From positions 83,166,958-83,230,957 of the forward strand of contig CP136069.1 in assembly GCA_032622095.1 (NCBI GenBank): a DNA stretch of 64,000 nt. The letters are read 5' to 3'. Positions 20,475 to 32,430 of this stretch are shown one piece after another. The first letter of the stretch is position 1; the number at the start of each line of letters is the position of its first letter. The translations under genes were made by a program, and so were the position numbers. The notes under the pieces are model-generated. The model saw only the letters and a list, made by a program, of their open reading frames with translations. It did not search any database and had not been told where the DNA came from. This stretch comes from Siphonodentalium dalli (Eukaryota > Mollusca > Scaphopoda > Gadilida > Siphonodentaliidae).

Positions 20475-20488
20475 TTTATGGCTGTTAT

Positions 20489-20794
20489 GATTGATTGATT
20501 GGGGTTTATTGTCGCTTTAGCAACTAAGGCCATATCACGACATTGCCAGTTTTAGTGGTGGAGGAAATCCGCACACTTGCGACTAATCTAACAGTGATTT
20601 CAATGGCTGATAAACTCGTCAACCATGTGCGGCAAACCACCGGCCATCGGCGAGTAACTGGTAACTCCACCAGATAACGATTTTGAGTTACAAAGTCCAC
20701 GATGCAAACATGTGGATTTGAACCCTTATCGCCAGCGCTGGAGGGCGAATCGGCTTGGATTTGTACCTCTAACCGATTTAGCCACCGAGGCCCC
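20489..20794 (-). mobile_element. tRNA-derived SINE with 14-bp target site duplication
   Basis: On the minus strand it begins GGGGCCTCGGTGGCTAAATC. An A-box-like TGGCTAAATCGG maps to 20773-20784 and a B box GGTTCAAATCC to 20714-20724, the tRNA-type internal Pol III promoter. The body is about 306 bp and ends in ATCA repeats (gattgattgatt on the + strand). A perfect duplication TTTATGGCTGTTAT flanks it (20475-20488 and 20795-20808), the signature of LINE-driven retroposition. This SINE looks young or well preserved. Confidence 0.88.
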
Positions 20795-20808
20795 TTTATG
20801 GCTGTTAT

Positions 20809-21014
20809 AAATTGTTTCCAATAATTTGTTATAATTGCTGAGAATGCTGTTCCCAAAATTTCCCTTCTAAAAATATGATTAAGTCACCTTTTTGACATGT
20901 TTATTGTTATATGATATGCTTTATGTGGTCTTCAGATATCATATATTCCTTCAGGTGGTGTACTAGCTTAACAATGAAGTAGTTTTCTGTGTAGGTCTGT
21001 CTAAACTTCCCACC
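20809..21014. other. Unassigned intronic sequence
   Basis: Nothing recognised. Confidence 0.4.
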
Positions 21015-21258
21015 TTAACCCTTTGAGTGCCATGTCCGATTTTTGTATCAACCCATATACCCTGTGCCAATGCATTCTCTTATATATGCGAGTCGACCAT
21101 AGGTCGCCTCGCATATATAAGAGAATGCATTGGCCTAACAATCATTTTTTTAAATTTTTTGTTTTTACAATTTTAATAATTTATTTTTATATTCTTTAAC
21201 AGACTTATTTTGTAGGTTTAGGGCCGATGAGATCGGCCCCTGGCACTCAAAGGGTTAA
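21015..21258. mobile_element. TTAA-flanked MITE, CCCTTTGAGTGCCA family
   Basis: TTAACCCTTTGAGTGCCATG at the left and GGCACTCAAAGGGTTAA at the right. One ATATATAAGAGAATGCATTGG hairpin, an AT-rich middle and the GCCGATGAGATCGGC palindrome. Orientation is opposite to 4675-4913. Confidence 0.85.
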
Positions 21259-21472
21259 CAAACTTTGCATGATTTTTCCGCTGTTCTCACAGCAAATGCC
21301 TTGAGGCACGTTAATGTAATAAAATTCCCCTTCAGGATTCTGAATATATTGTAATAGCGCACATTGATTAATGATGATCCGATAAACTGTATGCAGGAAT
21401 GAAAAGGCGATAAATTACCATGATGAAATACTTACAATGTGTCAATATTTCTGTCACTTACAAGTACATGAA

Positions 21473-21654
21473 CAGTAATGTCCTAAATAATCGACCCCTA
21501 AACCACAGCAGAATTATGGGATATTTTTCAGGCTTTAGTCGGAAATATGGCTTGTTGCCATTCAACGGAAAGCTCTCACAAGCCATATTTCCGACTAAAT
21601 CCGGAAAAATTACCCATAATTCTGCTGTGGTTAAGGAGTCGATCATTTAGGGCT
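21473..21654. mobile_element. Palindromic MITE, CAGTAATGxCC family, right end lost
   Basis: Both arms pair (AGGATTTAGTCGG...), but the last bases (ATTACTG) are replaced by 'ttgata'. Confidence 0.75.
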
Positions 21655-22424
21655 TGATACCCTGGCAATAACCATGGTATTACCCCAGTAATAACCATGG
21701 TATTACCAGTAATATAATAGATATCCACAGCGGTATCGAGGCGGTCACTGCGGTGGAGTTACGGTACTATGTGGTTATGATACCGCTGTCTATTAGCGGG
21801 TCGTCACACCAAAAGTTGAAGAAAATAAATCGTCCGTGAGGATCTTGTTAAGTTCCACAGATATAAGGTGAATAACGGCATTTTATTTTCATGTCTGCGA
21901 ACCGTGACTGCATGCATCGTGGTGTAATACAGAAGCTTTTTACTCTTCCATGACTAGAGCATCCTAAAACTTTGCGAAAACTCTGTGCCAATGCATTCTC
22001 TTACCCTATATATAATACCGGGGTGACACCACGTTACAGGTGGTCAATTACTTTAAGTATAGCTGGATAGCGCTGTAAAGGGATTCATGGCCAACATGAT
22101 ATTAGTTCAACTAGTGGTCCACATAATGAATCATTCTTGTTCTCACAAATATGCCTCCATTACTTGAATTCTTGTTTCTGGTTGTCAGGAATGAATAGCA
22201 CAATCATCTAGATGGTATTCATCTTCACTTCCGAAGATATTTGAGTGCAGTGTTGGTCAGTCTTCTTCTACATCAAGTCTGTTCATTATTTTCCAGTATT
22301 CTTTCACCTTGATCTTTTTAGGGATAATATCTGTTCGGAATAAAATAAAAAATTGGGTCAATAAACAGCTTTTAACCCTTCCATGACTAGAGCATCCTAA
22401 AACCCTGTGCCAATGCCAACATGT
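21655..22424. other. Mixed small repeats and MITE fragments
   Basis: 21660-21720 contains two copies of the palindromic string AATAACCATGGTATTACC. Left-end fragments of the CATGACTxGAGC TTAA MITE lie at about 21950-22008 and 22378-22415; the second runs straight into the GAATGAAGTTCC MITE. The remainder is unassigned. Confidence 0.5.
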
Positions 22425-22549
22425 CAGCAGAATGAAGTTCCCAGATGGTGAATTTTGTGATGCTAGCCCACCATGCGGGATAGCGTCACTAAAATGTGCT
22501 CTGGGACATAATTATGCAAATGACAGACACACTATTTCAAGGCTTAGAT
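22425..22549. mobile_element. hAT-like foldback MITE, half copy
   Basis: A single hairpin (GCAGAATGAAGTTCC ... TGCTCTGGGACATAATTATGC) plus the right end GACAGACACACTATTTCAAG. Confidence 0.7.
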
Positions 22550-22624
22550 AAATTTTATGGCAAGATGAACAGATGGAAATATGGAGTGATGACAAGTAGC
22601 AGTGCTGACTACCGTACATGAGTA

Positions 22625-22845
22625 CTGTGATGCCCTAAATAAACGACTCCTTAACCACAGCAGAATTATGGGTAACTTTTCAAGATTTAGCTGGAAATAT
22701 GGCTTGTTGCCAACTTGCCATTCATCGGAAATCTCTCACTGAGCGCTTTCCGATGAATGGCAACAAGCCATATTTCCATCTAAATCCTGAAAAGTTACCC
22801 ATAATTCTGCTGTGGTTAAGGAGTCGATTATTTAGGGCATTACTG
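22625..22845. mobile_element. Palindromic MITE, CAGTAATGCC family
   Basis: Foldback with a slightly damaged left end (CTGTGATGCC) and an intact right end GGCATTACTG. The centre contains a short duplication, 'tgccaacttgcca'. Confidence 0.8.
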
Positions 22846-22854
22846 TACATGTCA

Positions 22855-23530
22855 GCTAGAGACTTTGTCTCAGGTGAGCTAAATACAACATGAGGTTGCA
22901 CCTTGGTTGCTGACATGTACCCACATGGTGCAAATTGAAATATGGGCAGGACGGAACTCAAATTTAAAATAAACAATTATAAAGATTGATAACTCTCAGA
23001 TGGAAAATACAAACAACGCCATTGGAAACTCCTTAAAAGCAGTCATGATGGCTAACCTGCATACCAAATTTCATTCAGATATAATAACCCATGGCTGAGA
23101 TATCTGCGCGAACGGACAAAATACAAGAGGAGTTCAATCCAAATTGTTTTTTTTTAATTATAAAAAAAACCAAATGTTATTACATGTATATATTTTTTAA
23201 TACTGGTATATATTTTTTTTTTTTTTTAAGGAATTCATTCTAATTTTTTTGTTTAAAGAGTAATATTTTTTTTCTCGAAAAAGTCCCACAAATCTGTTAA
23301 AAAATTTGGGTCAAAACCATATTCGAACTCGATAGATCTGTATTTTGGGCTGAGAAATTCATATCCAAATTTGGTTCCGATCTGATAAAAAATGTTTGAG
23401 TTATCGCAACATGTGTAAATTGTCTACAGACGGACAGACAGATGGACAGACAAAGGACGAGTGGTCAATCTGGACGTCGACACTATGCGTACCGTACTAT
23501 GCCTAACTATGGTATGGGTACACATAAATG
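22855..23530 (-). repeat. Decayed ACGG-associated element, end plus core
   Basis: 22859-22889 is the terminal hairpin of the AGCTCACCTGAGACAAAGTC element (see 42629), in reverse. 23025-23110 and 23280-23480 have the typical phrases 'ccaaatttcattcagat' and 'tctacagacggacagac'. A low-complexity A/T tract occupies 23140-23275. Several ACGG-type elements are probably broken and joined here. Confidence 0.5.
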
Positions 23531-24673
23531 AAAGTGTCAATGACACTGTAGCTCAACTTGGCCGGGAAGGAGTAAATATTTTGTTGAGCAATGAATAGAA
23601 TGATAAAGAAGATGGAAGGTAAACTAGAGGTCACCCCGAAGATCCAAATGAAGTTTGGTGATGATCGGATGAGGGATGTGGTCTGTTGGTTGCGCCAAAG
23701 GATTTAGTCACACAAAGAGTAAATTTCAAGATGGCCACTGGCGGCCATGTTTTTCAAAGAAATCCGGTCAAAATAGGAGGCTCCCATCTAGAGGTCACCC
23801 CGAAGATCCATATGAAGTTTGGTGATCATCAGGTGAGGGATGTGGTCTGTAGGGTGTTTTTTATCGAAAATTGTTCAATATTGATATTTCCAATCTAGAG
23901 GTGATTCTAAACATGCCTGTAAATTTTCAAATCAATTCTCCAATAAATGCGGGCTGTACCCATGGATTCAAATTTGAAATCCAAGATGGCTGCTGGCAGC
24001 CATGTTTTTAAAGAAATTTCGATCGAAATAGGAAGCTCCCATCTAGAGGTCACCCCGAAGATCCATATGAAGTTTGGTGACAATCGATGAGAGATGTAAC
24101 CTGTAGGGTGTGCCGAAGCATTTAGTCATACAAAGAGTAAATTCCAAGATGGCTGCTGGCGACCATGTTTTTCAACAAATTTCGGTCAAAATAGGAGGCT
24201 CCCATCTAGAGGTCACTCCGAAGATCCACATAAAGTTTGGTGATGATTGGATGAGGGATGTGGTCTCTAGTCATGCCAATATTGGAATCCAAGATGGCTG
24301 CTGGCAGCCATGTTTTCCATAAAAAATCATTCAAATTCGATAGTTCCCATCTACAGGTGATCACAATCGTGCCTGCAATATTAAAAAATGATCCGGCCAT
24401 AAATACTGAAGGGTGTGCCGACGGATTCAAATTTGAAATGAGATATGGCTGCTGGTGGCCATGTTTTTCATCGAAATTCGGAAAAATCCGATAGCGCCTA
24501 TCTATAGGTCACCCTGAAGCTACATATATGACATTTGGTGAAGATCAGATGAGGTATGCTGCCTGCAGGGCGATCGGAAGGAAATTGTTGATACACACGA
24601 CACATGCACAGACGACGGACACCAACCCAAGCAATCAATAGCCCAAACTTAACGTTGTAAAGTTGAGCTAAAA
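23531..24673 (+). mobile_element. Pearl/Helentron-like element, second copy of the 9120 type
   Basis: Left end TGAAAGTGTCAATGACACTG + TAGCTCAACTTGG, right end GTAAAGTTGAGCTAA, giving subterminal inverted repeats TAGCTCAACTT / AAGTTGAGCTA. Inside are about five core repeats with AAGATGGCTGCTGGC...CATGTTTTTCA and the phrase GATCCATATGAAGTTTGGTG, and a 3' flank with CACACGACACATGCACAGACGACGG. The cores have diverged from those at 9120-10976, so the two represent subfamilies. Confidence 0.75.
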
Positions 24674-25752
24674 ACTGCCAAGATCTCCAGATATAAAACA
24701 AAGAAGGATACCTCTAGACTGGAGATCGCGAGCATCGTCAATTGCTCCCTTTTGAAAGTAGTCATTGTGGCAAACCTCCATACCCGACGAGCCATGGCGG
24801 GGATATCAGCAGGGCGGACAAAAAAACCCAAAGATTAACAGATAAACAAGGAAGGCTTACTCTAGATTGGAAATCTCCATACCAAATTTCATTCAGATCC
24901 AATAACAAATGTCTGAGATACATGTATATGTCCATATGGACGGATAGGGGACAGACAGACAAAGTCATTTGATCCAGTATACTCCCAATTTTTCTTTGAA
25001 AAGAGGGGAAATACTAGTAGCAACAGATGATACCTTGTAGAAACTGCAGTTTTTCATTACTGTGGACAATGGTGGATAAATCCCTGTAGTCTAAGTTATC
25101 CTGATTATGTCCTTGTTCCAGAGCAACAAGTGCTAGGTTCTTTACAAAACATTCCTGAAAACAACAAGACAGTCAATGAATGTAGAAAAGATCACGCGGC
25201 AGGAGAAACTGTTCTCTATAAATCTTTACAGATAGTGCATCTCTTCCGGGCCACAATTACAACAACATTTTTTAATAAAACCCGATTTCAAGATTACAAA
25301 TAGCTTTTTGTGTATAAAATACAGATGCACCTGAAGATTTGGTATATTATTTGTCTATATTGAACAGTCTATAAAGGAATAATAAAGTGGTTTATTTCTG
25401 ATACAGCCAAAAAGTAATTATTGGTGAAATCTCTTTGTTGAAATAACTTTACCTTGATTGAGGATGTTAACAAGATCAAGTTCTCCATCTTGGTACACTC
25501 TGATTATTTCCGTGAGATTTTTTTGTTCTAAAATATACCCTTTTACTGTGAACTCACATACCAAATTTCATTCCATTCAGTTTAGACTTACTAAAGTTAT
25601 CATCCAGAAAGGAACAAAAGCAAATGGACGGACACATTGACGGGTGCCAACACATGACAAAAACAAGTTCCCGGACCCCTGTGATTTCACAGCATATTAA
25701 TTTTTTTTTAATATAGTTTGATTCAGCTACATTAGTTTAAACTAGAGACCTG
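24674..25752. repeat. Diverged ACGG-type fragments and unassigned sequence
   Basis: 24760-24975 carries 'catggcggggatatcagcagggcggaca' and 'tggacggataggggacagacag' phrases typical of this class, and 25540-25650 carries another 'aaatggacggaca' end. 25000-25540 is otherwise unassigned. Confidence 0.45.
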
Positions 25753-26300
25753 GGACTGTCCCAATGGGACTAAGGATACCCCCGTGTTTTTAAAACGCTA
25801 AGATGTTTCACATGTCAGTAAACATTAAGGTGCACAATTATTCAAAAATGACTGAGAAAAACTCCAGACAAAGCTTTTCCACGGATAGTGGATGGACATA
25901 GCAAGGATAAAATAGCATAGTAGTTGGGAGGGTTTTTTCATGTCAATCAGTTATAAAAATAATAGGCGACATGTATTCAACAGACATATGATCTAGTGAC
26001 AGATTAGATATCAACAGTAAAATACCAGTACTTACAGTTAACTTAGGATATAGCTAAAATGAGAAATCATCTTCACCGCAAATAATTGGTAAAAAAATAT
26101 TACTGAGAAAAATGAAAATATTCTAAGTCAAAAGGCCAATAACTCTGCGAAAATAAGTCTGACCAACATTAAAATCGCAGGAGCACAGGTTCCCATGGTG
26201 GTTGATGTCTATGCCAAGTTTCATGGAATATGATTAAAAACGACTGAGAAAAACTCTGGACAAATTTGTGTCCATGGATGGACAAGCTGATTCCAGTATA
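25753..26300 (-). mobile_element. ACGG-type element, GGGACAGT...GGGGGGTATAC family, reverse copy
   Basis: Begins ACTGTCCCAATGGGACTA, the reverse of the 3' end at 41620-41640, and ends with the reverse of the 5' region, 'ttgtccatggatggacaagctgattccagtata'. The middle is much shorter and more diverged than at 40880-41640. Confidence 0.65.
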
Positions 26301-26644
26301 CTAGCGTTCAATGATCGTGGGATAATGGCTCAGTAGATGTGTACACATCCACCGGACTTTGTAGGTAAAATAAAGAAGTCAAACGTCATAGTTTTTCTTA
26401 AATGTTGCGTGCTTAAAGACAAATATAATAAACAGATAACTGCACACGAATGCATAAAAATGCATACATGGCTTGGACTTTCAGATATATTTTAAAATTA
26501 CTGATATTTTTTGTGGTATTTTACAAAGACCTGTTCAAACTAGTGAGTAAACTATTCTTCTCTTCTTCTACTATTTACAAAATTTTATGTTCCGACATGG
26601 AGCTTTCGTTATCGAATAAAATCTTGAATCTTGTATCTTATATA
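26301..26644. other. Unassigned intronic sequence
   Basis: Nothing recognised. A 72-codon frame at 26450-26668 has no coding character. Confidence 0.4.
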
Positions 26645-26975
26645 ATGAAAGTGTCAATGACACTATAGCTCAACATGGGACGGAGCAATGAACAGAATGA
26701 TAAAGAAGAAGGAAAGAAAACTAGAGATCACCCCAAAAATCCATATGAAGTTTTGTGATGATCAGATGAGAGATGTGGTCTGTAGAGTGCGCCAAAGGAT
26801 TTAGTCATACTCCAAGATGGACCCTGGCGGCCATGTTTTTCAAAGAATTTCGGCCAAAATAGGAGGCTCCCATCTGGAGATCACCCAGAAGATCAATATG
26901 AAGTTTGGTGATGATCGGATGAGGGATGTGGTCTGTAGAGTGTAGTCATTTTAAGAGTAAATTCCAAGATGCCGA
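26645..26975 (+). mobile_element. Pearl-like element, third copy, 3' truncated
   Basis: Starts TGAAAGTGTCAATGACACTA + TAGCTCAACATGG. Two core repeats follow (CCAAGATGGACCCTGGCGG; TGAGGGATGTGGTCTGTAGAG), then it breaks off at 'attccaagatgccgatgag'. Confidence 0.7.
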
Positions 26976-27479
26976 TGAGATTCGGTCGTGTTCGGGATTG
27001 TCCGGGGGCAGGTTTGAAAACACGATAAAATATTAGTGGATTTCAAACTACGAAAAAAAGCAATTGACTGATGTTATTATTATGGAAAGTAAAAACTAGG
27101 ATGTATATCTAATAGAAATGAACCACCAATAATTTGGTATTATGCGTTCATTTGCCCACAGGGTAGATTGTAAACTTGTTACCGCAATAATCAACATTCC
27201 GTTCTTTACCCTTATATATCATAATAACAGGAGCCCGGGGAAGTATGATTCCAGTTTCGGTGGTTAATATTAATAATAAACCATAACGCCCTAAAAAATC
27301 ATGTTATTCCCTTATTGGTATATTATAATTAAACAGCTCCCATAATTGGCTATGGAAATTAGCAATGCCGCAGCCATTTACTGAAGCAAACTGGGCCACG
27401 GCAAAGGGTTGCCATAGCGGATTGCCAAGCCAACCGATCTGAATTAACACGTCTGGCAAATGTGAGAATACAGCTACAA
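26976..27479. other. Unassigned intronic sequence
   Basis: Nothing recognised. Confidence 0.4.
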
Positions 27480-28110
27480 TACAAGTGCACCGCTGGGCGG
27501 AGGTAACGCCCCCGACTGTACAATCAGAGAAACTTTCTGGTTAAGCGCTATAAAAATGCCACATGTTGTTCTATATTAGCTTCAAATTTAGTCTGGTGCC
27601 ACAAAAATAGAAGGAAAACTGAATTTTCTAAAAAAAAAATCAAAGCCAGTCATAATGGTTTAATACTTATGCATTGCGGAATACCTAGAAAACTATATTT
27701 AATACAATATTCAACCCCGAAGATGCAATGTCTTAAAAAAAAAAATTTAAGTCGAAAAAGGGTCATAACTCTCACAAAAATTATCCGATTGAACCGAAAT
27801 TTTACCTTGACCTGTATTGCGACATTGGTAATACACAAAAAACGGGTTTTGCAAATAAACAATCCAAAATCAAGTTATCATCTGGAAACCAAAAAAAACA
27901 AAAAGTCCAAAAAGGGGCGTAACTCTGGAAAAAATAGGCGGACGAAACCACGGCTATGGGGAAATCTTGTCCCCCCGGCTGGTCTATTAGCATACCAAGA
28001 TCAACTGAATTGAATTAACGAAACCAAGTTATGAGTTGAAACGTTCGTACGGACGGAAGGCTCCACTATATACCCCCAAATCTCCATCGGAGATCGGGGG
28101 CATAACAAGT
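27480..28110 (-). mobile_element. ACGG-type element, GCCCCCGATCTCC family, with 90-bp insertion
   Basis: Reverse copy of 51668-52455. It ends CCAAATCTCCATCGGAGATC + GGGGGCATAA, a terminal hairpin, preceded by ACGGACGGAAGG. At 27645-27734 it carries 90 bp that the sister copy lacks. This piece is flanked by A-runs and identical to 29633-29722. The other end is GGAGGTAACGCCCCCGACTG. Confidence 0.75.
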
Positions 28111-28222
28111 AGCTATATTCAGCTAACCTAGCTGAATTCAACTATATATTCTACTCTCAAACTGGCTGTTTTTGGATAATTAACTAGAAATGCTAATTTG
28201 CGCATCTAAACTAGGTTACGCC

Positions 28223-29510
28223 CAGTGTTCGCGCTGTCGGTAGCCAAATTAGCCAATGGCTAATCTTTTTCGAATTTGGCTAATAAAAATTTCATTTGGC
28301 TAAACTTTTGGCTAAACTTTTTCTGAACCCAAATGGAGACTGAAAGCATGGAGCCAGAAAGCTAATTAATAAAAGCGCTCAATAGATCGACATTCAAGAC
28401 GAAGTTAGGTGACGAAAGTATTTCATTATTTTCGTGCTTATGAAATATCGTACAAAGGGAAACCCGATCGACAACTCTATCAACCAAGCGATCACAAAGT
28501 GATATGCAATCATCTTTAGTTTTCACAAGACGGACATTCAAAGACGCATGGACATTAAACCGACCATGGTTGAATTATGACAATGTGAAGAAAGCAATGT
28601 TTTGTAAAGTGCATTGACGCCGGTATATAAGCAATTTGTTCGTAACAGGCTGTTTTAATCTGGAGAAAGATTACGTCACTCTGCACGAAGCAGCAAAAGG
28701 TCATTATTAATTTTTACATTTAATCCCCTGATCCCCCATTCAGCCCATTGTCTGTCTGGTCACCCACGGCGCGCCTGCACAATGCATGTTTATGATGACA
28801 TTGTATTTATGACGGTCGAGGTTTATGAGCACCAAGTGTAAGACAATAGCTTAATCAGCCAAATGTGAATAACGACAGATATTTTGTGGCTATTTGTCGT
28901 CAATACCGATACAGTCAAAATAATATGCATGCTTTTATGACAATTGTAATTTGATAATGGCGTAACAATACTAAGTTATTACTTTCCAGATGTCACTTAG
29001 ATATTTTCGCAAGGATAAATATTTAATGATTTAAAAAAAGATATTGATATAAGACAAAAAAATAATGACATTAAGAAGGACAATCCCGGGTTACTTATAT
29101 ATTTTCGCAAGGATAAATATTTAATGATTTAAAAAAAGATATTGATATAAGACAAAAAAATAATGACATTAAGAAGGACAATCCCGGGTTACCCGCCCCC
29201 CCCCCCCCCCCCCCACACCCCCCCATCACTCTTTCACATAAAGATTAATAATTGTTTAATAATGATATATATAAAAATACTTCTAGTTCATCAAAATTAT
29301 TTAAATTATTGTGTATTTTACCTGTGTCTGTTAGATTTTACGTTTTAGTCATTAATTGTGAACCGACCAGAAAACGATGATTTAATTTGGCCAAAGTTTT
29401 TTTTAATTTGGCCAAAAAACATTTGGCTAAAGTTTTTTTCATTTGGCTAATAAAATTTTCATTTGGCTAAACTTTTGGCTAAAGTTTTTTTCGGTCCAGC
29501 GCGAACACTG
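28223..29510. mobile_element. Non-autonomous hAT element, 1288 bp, perfect 8-bp duplication
   Basis: TIR CAGTGTTCGCGCTG... / ...CCAGCGCGAACACTG, flanked by GTTACGCC at 28215-28222 and 29511-29518. Both subterminal regions contain repeated TTTGGCTAAA motifs, possibly transposase-binding arrays. No transposase ORF. The interior includes a 98-bp tandem duplication and a C-run. Confidence 0.88.
29001..29224 (+). repeat. 98-bp tandem duplication followed by a C-rich run
   Basis: 29001-29098 repeats almost exactly as 29099-29192 (ATATTTTCGCAAGG ... CAATCCCGGGTTAC), followed by some 30 nearly pure C bases. It could be real slippage or an assembly or sequencing artefact next to the homopolymer. Confidence 0.8.
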
Positions 29511-29632
29511 GTTACGCCATTCTCCAATCACTTTCAAACAAATCAAAGCTGTCACTCGTTTTGTGACAAAGTGTTGTGTTTTGTCGACATGGCGATGTTG
29601 ATTATGTATGAAAACTCACTACGGCGATCAAT

Positions 29633-29722
29633 GCCAGTCATAATGGTTTAATACTTATGCATTGCGGAATACCTAGAAAACTATATTTAATACAATATTC
29701 AACCCCGAAGATGCAATGTCTT
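29633..29722 (+). repeat. 90-bp segment identical to 27645-27734
   Basis: GCCAGTCATAATGG ... GATGCAATGTCTT is identical over 90 bp to the insert in the ACGG-type element 1.9 kb upstream. Here it sits inside the TAACCTAGCTG element without A-run flanks, so this is the likelier source. Confidence 0.85.
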
Positions 29723-30314
29723 TATCAGTTCCGGAAATAGTAATCATGTGTTGCTCAAACGCAATTTGATTGGTGCTCTAAAATTATTAAATAGTTGGAA
29801 AGGGGGACATGAGCTAGCCCGAAATTAACCGAGCGAGCATAACTCTCCACTTTAGCTTACCGCACACTATCTGTATAATACGGTTATTGGTATCGCTCAC
29901 AACCATTAGTGGTGTGTGAGTTCAAATGCTTGAGGTTAGGTACACCATTCTAATGCTCCTTTCTGTTTTAGCAGCGGGATGAAATACAGGAGTGTCTTTG
30001 ATGGGGTATATCTTTGTTTTACAAGTGATTTAGTCCATGTTTACACAGAAAATGTCCCAGTATATTGTCATTCACCTCCTGTCGTAGTAAGTTTTCACAC
30101 AAAATCGAAATAGCTGTTGATAAATTGCAACACTTTGTCACAAAATAAATTATGTTTTTGATTTGGTTGAATGAAAGTGACCGGATAATAGGCCTATTAT
30201 AATTTATATGGTGACCAAAATTTTAATGCGCAAATTAGCGCTTCTAGTTTATTATCGAAAAAAAGTTGGTTCAACAGTAGAATATATAGCTGGATTCAGC
30301 TAGGTTACCTAAAC

Positions 30315-31170
30315 AAGAGGTACGCTGTCGCATGGCATTTGCCCCCGACCGTAGCAATTCGGATTAAGCATGGACGAAACTGTGGATATCCGAGGAGGTC
30401 TATATGACCATTCCAAAAGAAGTTCGTACTAGAAATTCCGAAACCCAAAAACAAGCGATCCAGAAACCCAAAACAAGCAAAAATTCAAATTTTCTAAGTT
30501 GAAAAAAGGGTAATAACGCTGGTGAAAATGGGTGGACGAAATCCCCGCTATGCATGTAGCTGTTCCCACATGCTGCTCTATCACCATAACAAATATCAGC
30601 TAAATCTGCCCAGCGGTTGCTGAACAATAATGCAAAATGTTTGTACGGACGAACAAAATTGAAATTTTCTAAGTTGAAAAAAGGGCCATAACTCTGGCAA
30701 AAATCATCAGATCATACCCAAATTCGCACTTGACATGTATTTTCATATAACCGATCCACAAAAATACGGGAAATTTGCAATCGTGCCACCAAAGCTCACG
30801 CTATCATCTGGAAACACAAAAAACAAGAGAAAAATTGAATTTTCTAAGTAAAAAAAAGGGCCATAACTCTGGTGAAAATGGGTGGACGAAACCCGCGCTA
30901 TGCATGTAGCTGTTCCCCCATGCTGCTCTATCACCATACCAAATATCAACTAAATCTGCCCAGCGGTTGCTGAACAATAATGCAAAATGTTTGTACGGAC
31001 GGACAAAATTGAATTTTCGAAGTAAAAAAAGGGCCATAACTCTGGTGAAAATGGGTGGACGAAACCCGCACTATGCATGTAGCTGTTCCCCCATGCTGCT
31101 CTATTACCATATCAAATATCAGCTAAAATTAGCCTAAATCTGCTCAGCGGTTGCTGAACAATAATGCTAG
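30315..31170 (-). repeat. ACGG-type core repeat array
   Basis: Three diverged copies of a roughly 170-200 bp unit: 'aaagggccataactctggtg', 'gggtggacgaaacccgc', 'atgcatgtagctgttcc', 'gcggttgctgaacaataatg', 'tttgtacggacgga'. A terminal 'gcatttgcccccgacc' lies at 30336. Small frames here are translations of the repeat. Confidence 0.7.
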
Positions 31171-32430
31171 GGGTTTTAGGTGAAAATTTCTCAGTGGACT
31201 ATGGTAACTGATTTAAGACTTATATTGAAGAGAAATGATTGTCATGAAGAATGCTTTTTACAGAATTAAAAAATTCCAAGTATTACCAGAGTTATAAGTG
31301 ATTTTTTACAAAAAAAGGGGCGATTTTTTGGTATATGGGCATCCAGTGCTTTATCTGTATTTCAGGTAACTACAAACGGCCCCAAAAATGGCCTTTTTGT
31401 ACCATTTTTAACAAGTTTTCTACAGGATAATTTTTTATTATTTTTTATAAATCCAAAAATCCTCAATCAATCGCTTCGAAACTTGCCATATATATTTAGT
31501 GATTTAGTCCGAATCTATTCGTGCATAAATTACCGAACCCACTTCAGTATCATCGCTTCTAATTTGCATATCATTTGCATACACGATATTCATAAGTAGG
31601 CCCGAAATGCTCTACAAATCATTTATGCTATAATTCCACACAAGGAATAGTTGCTTATTGTAGATTTAGATACCAATTAGCTAAGATTTCAATGTATATC
31701 AATTACATGTTCTAACTAGTACTATAAGGGTGTCAGTATTGTGGCTGTGGTACATTTATAACTAATTTGCATAATTAGCCCGGCCCATGATGGCCACACC
31801 GGCTTATTGCATACTAATTACCCACTACCGATAAAAATGCTGTGCAACCAGTGGCATCATCCCAAAATATAAAATGATATATTATTCTATGATGTATATT
31901 ATAATGAATAAAAAGAGCTAGAGAAATATTATTCACTGTATATATCACTATTAGATAGAGATGTGGGAACCCTTGATGGGGACACATTTTAAGGTCGGAC
32001 ACACCCACTTTTCAGACATCAAACAAGACTCAAGAGGAGACCAGATCAAGAACAGCACACCCCCACCCCCATTCTATATGAAGTACATGTATTCATTATT
32101 TGCATCATTATATCTCAAATAATTCATGAAACTTATATATTCAAATAGTATTTGATGTTATATTAGTCATTCAAGTTCATTCGAAAATTGTGACAAGATC
32201 AATAGATTTTCAGTCTATTTGACACGTAAAATCACCACGACGTCATGAACAATTCTTGCGACGTCTCCTTTATTTACACTGCATCCTATGGGAACTTGAA
32301 TGTGTGTGTCAACTTTGAAGCAATTTCCGCGTTACATTTCACTATTAAATAAAATAAAACTGTGATATTTAGATATAGCAGGTCTAATGTTGTCTAATTT
32401 CGAGGTATACTTTTTTAATTAGGTCGATTT
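31171..32430. other. Unassigned intronic sequence
   Basis: About 1.25 kb of AT-rich DNA with no supported exon, TIR pair or RNA gene. Confidence 0.4.

Larger units (their letters stand above)
28124..30307. mobile_element. TIR element TAACCTAGCTGAAT, interrupted by a hAT element
   Basis: Outer TIRs: TAACCTAGCTGAATTCAACT...GCTAATTTGCGCAT at the left, and the complement ending ATTCAGCTAGGTTA at the right. Removing the hAT at 28223-29510 and one 8-bp duplication lets the pairing continue inward: GACAAAGTGTTGTG near 29570 pairs with CAACACTTTGTC near 30129. The TIR is then roughly 180 bp and the element about 890 bp. I could not define its own target duplication. Confidence 0.7.
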
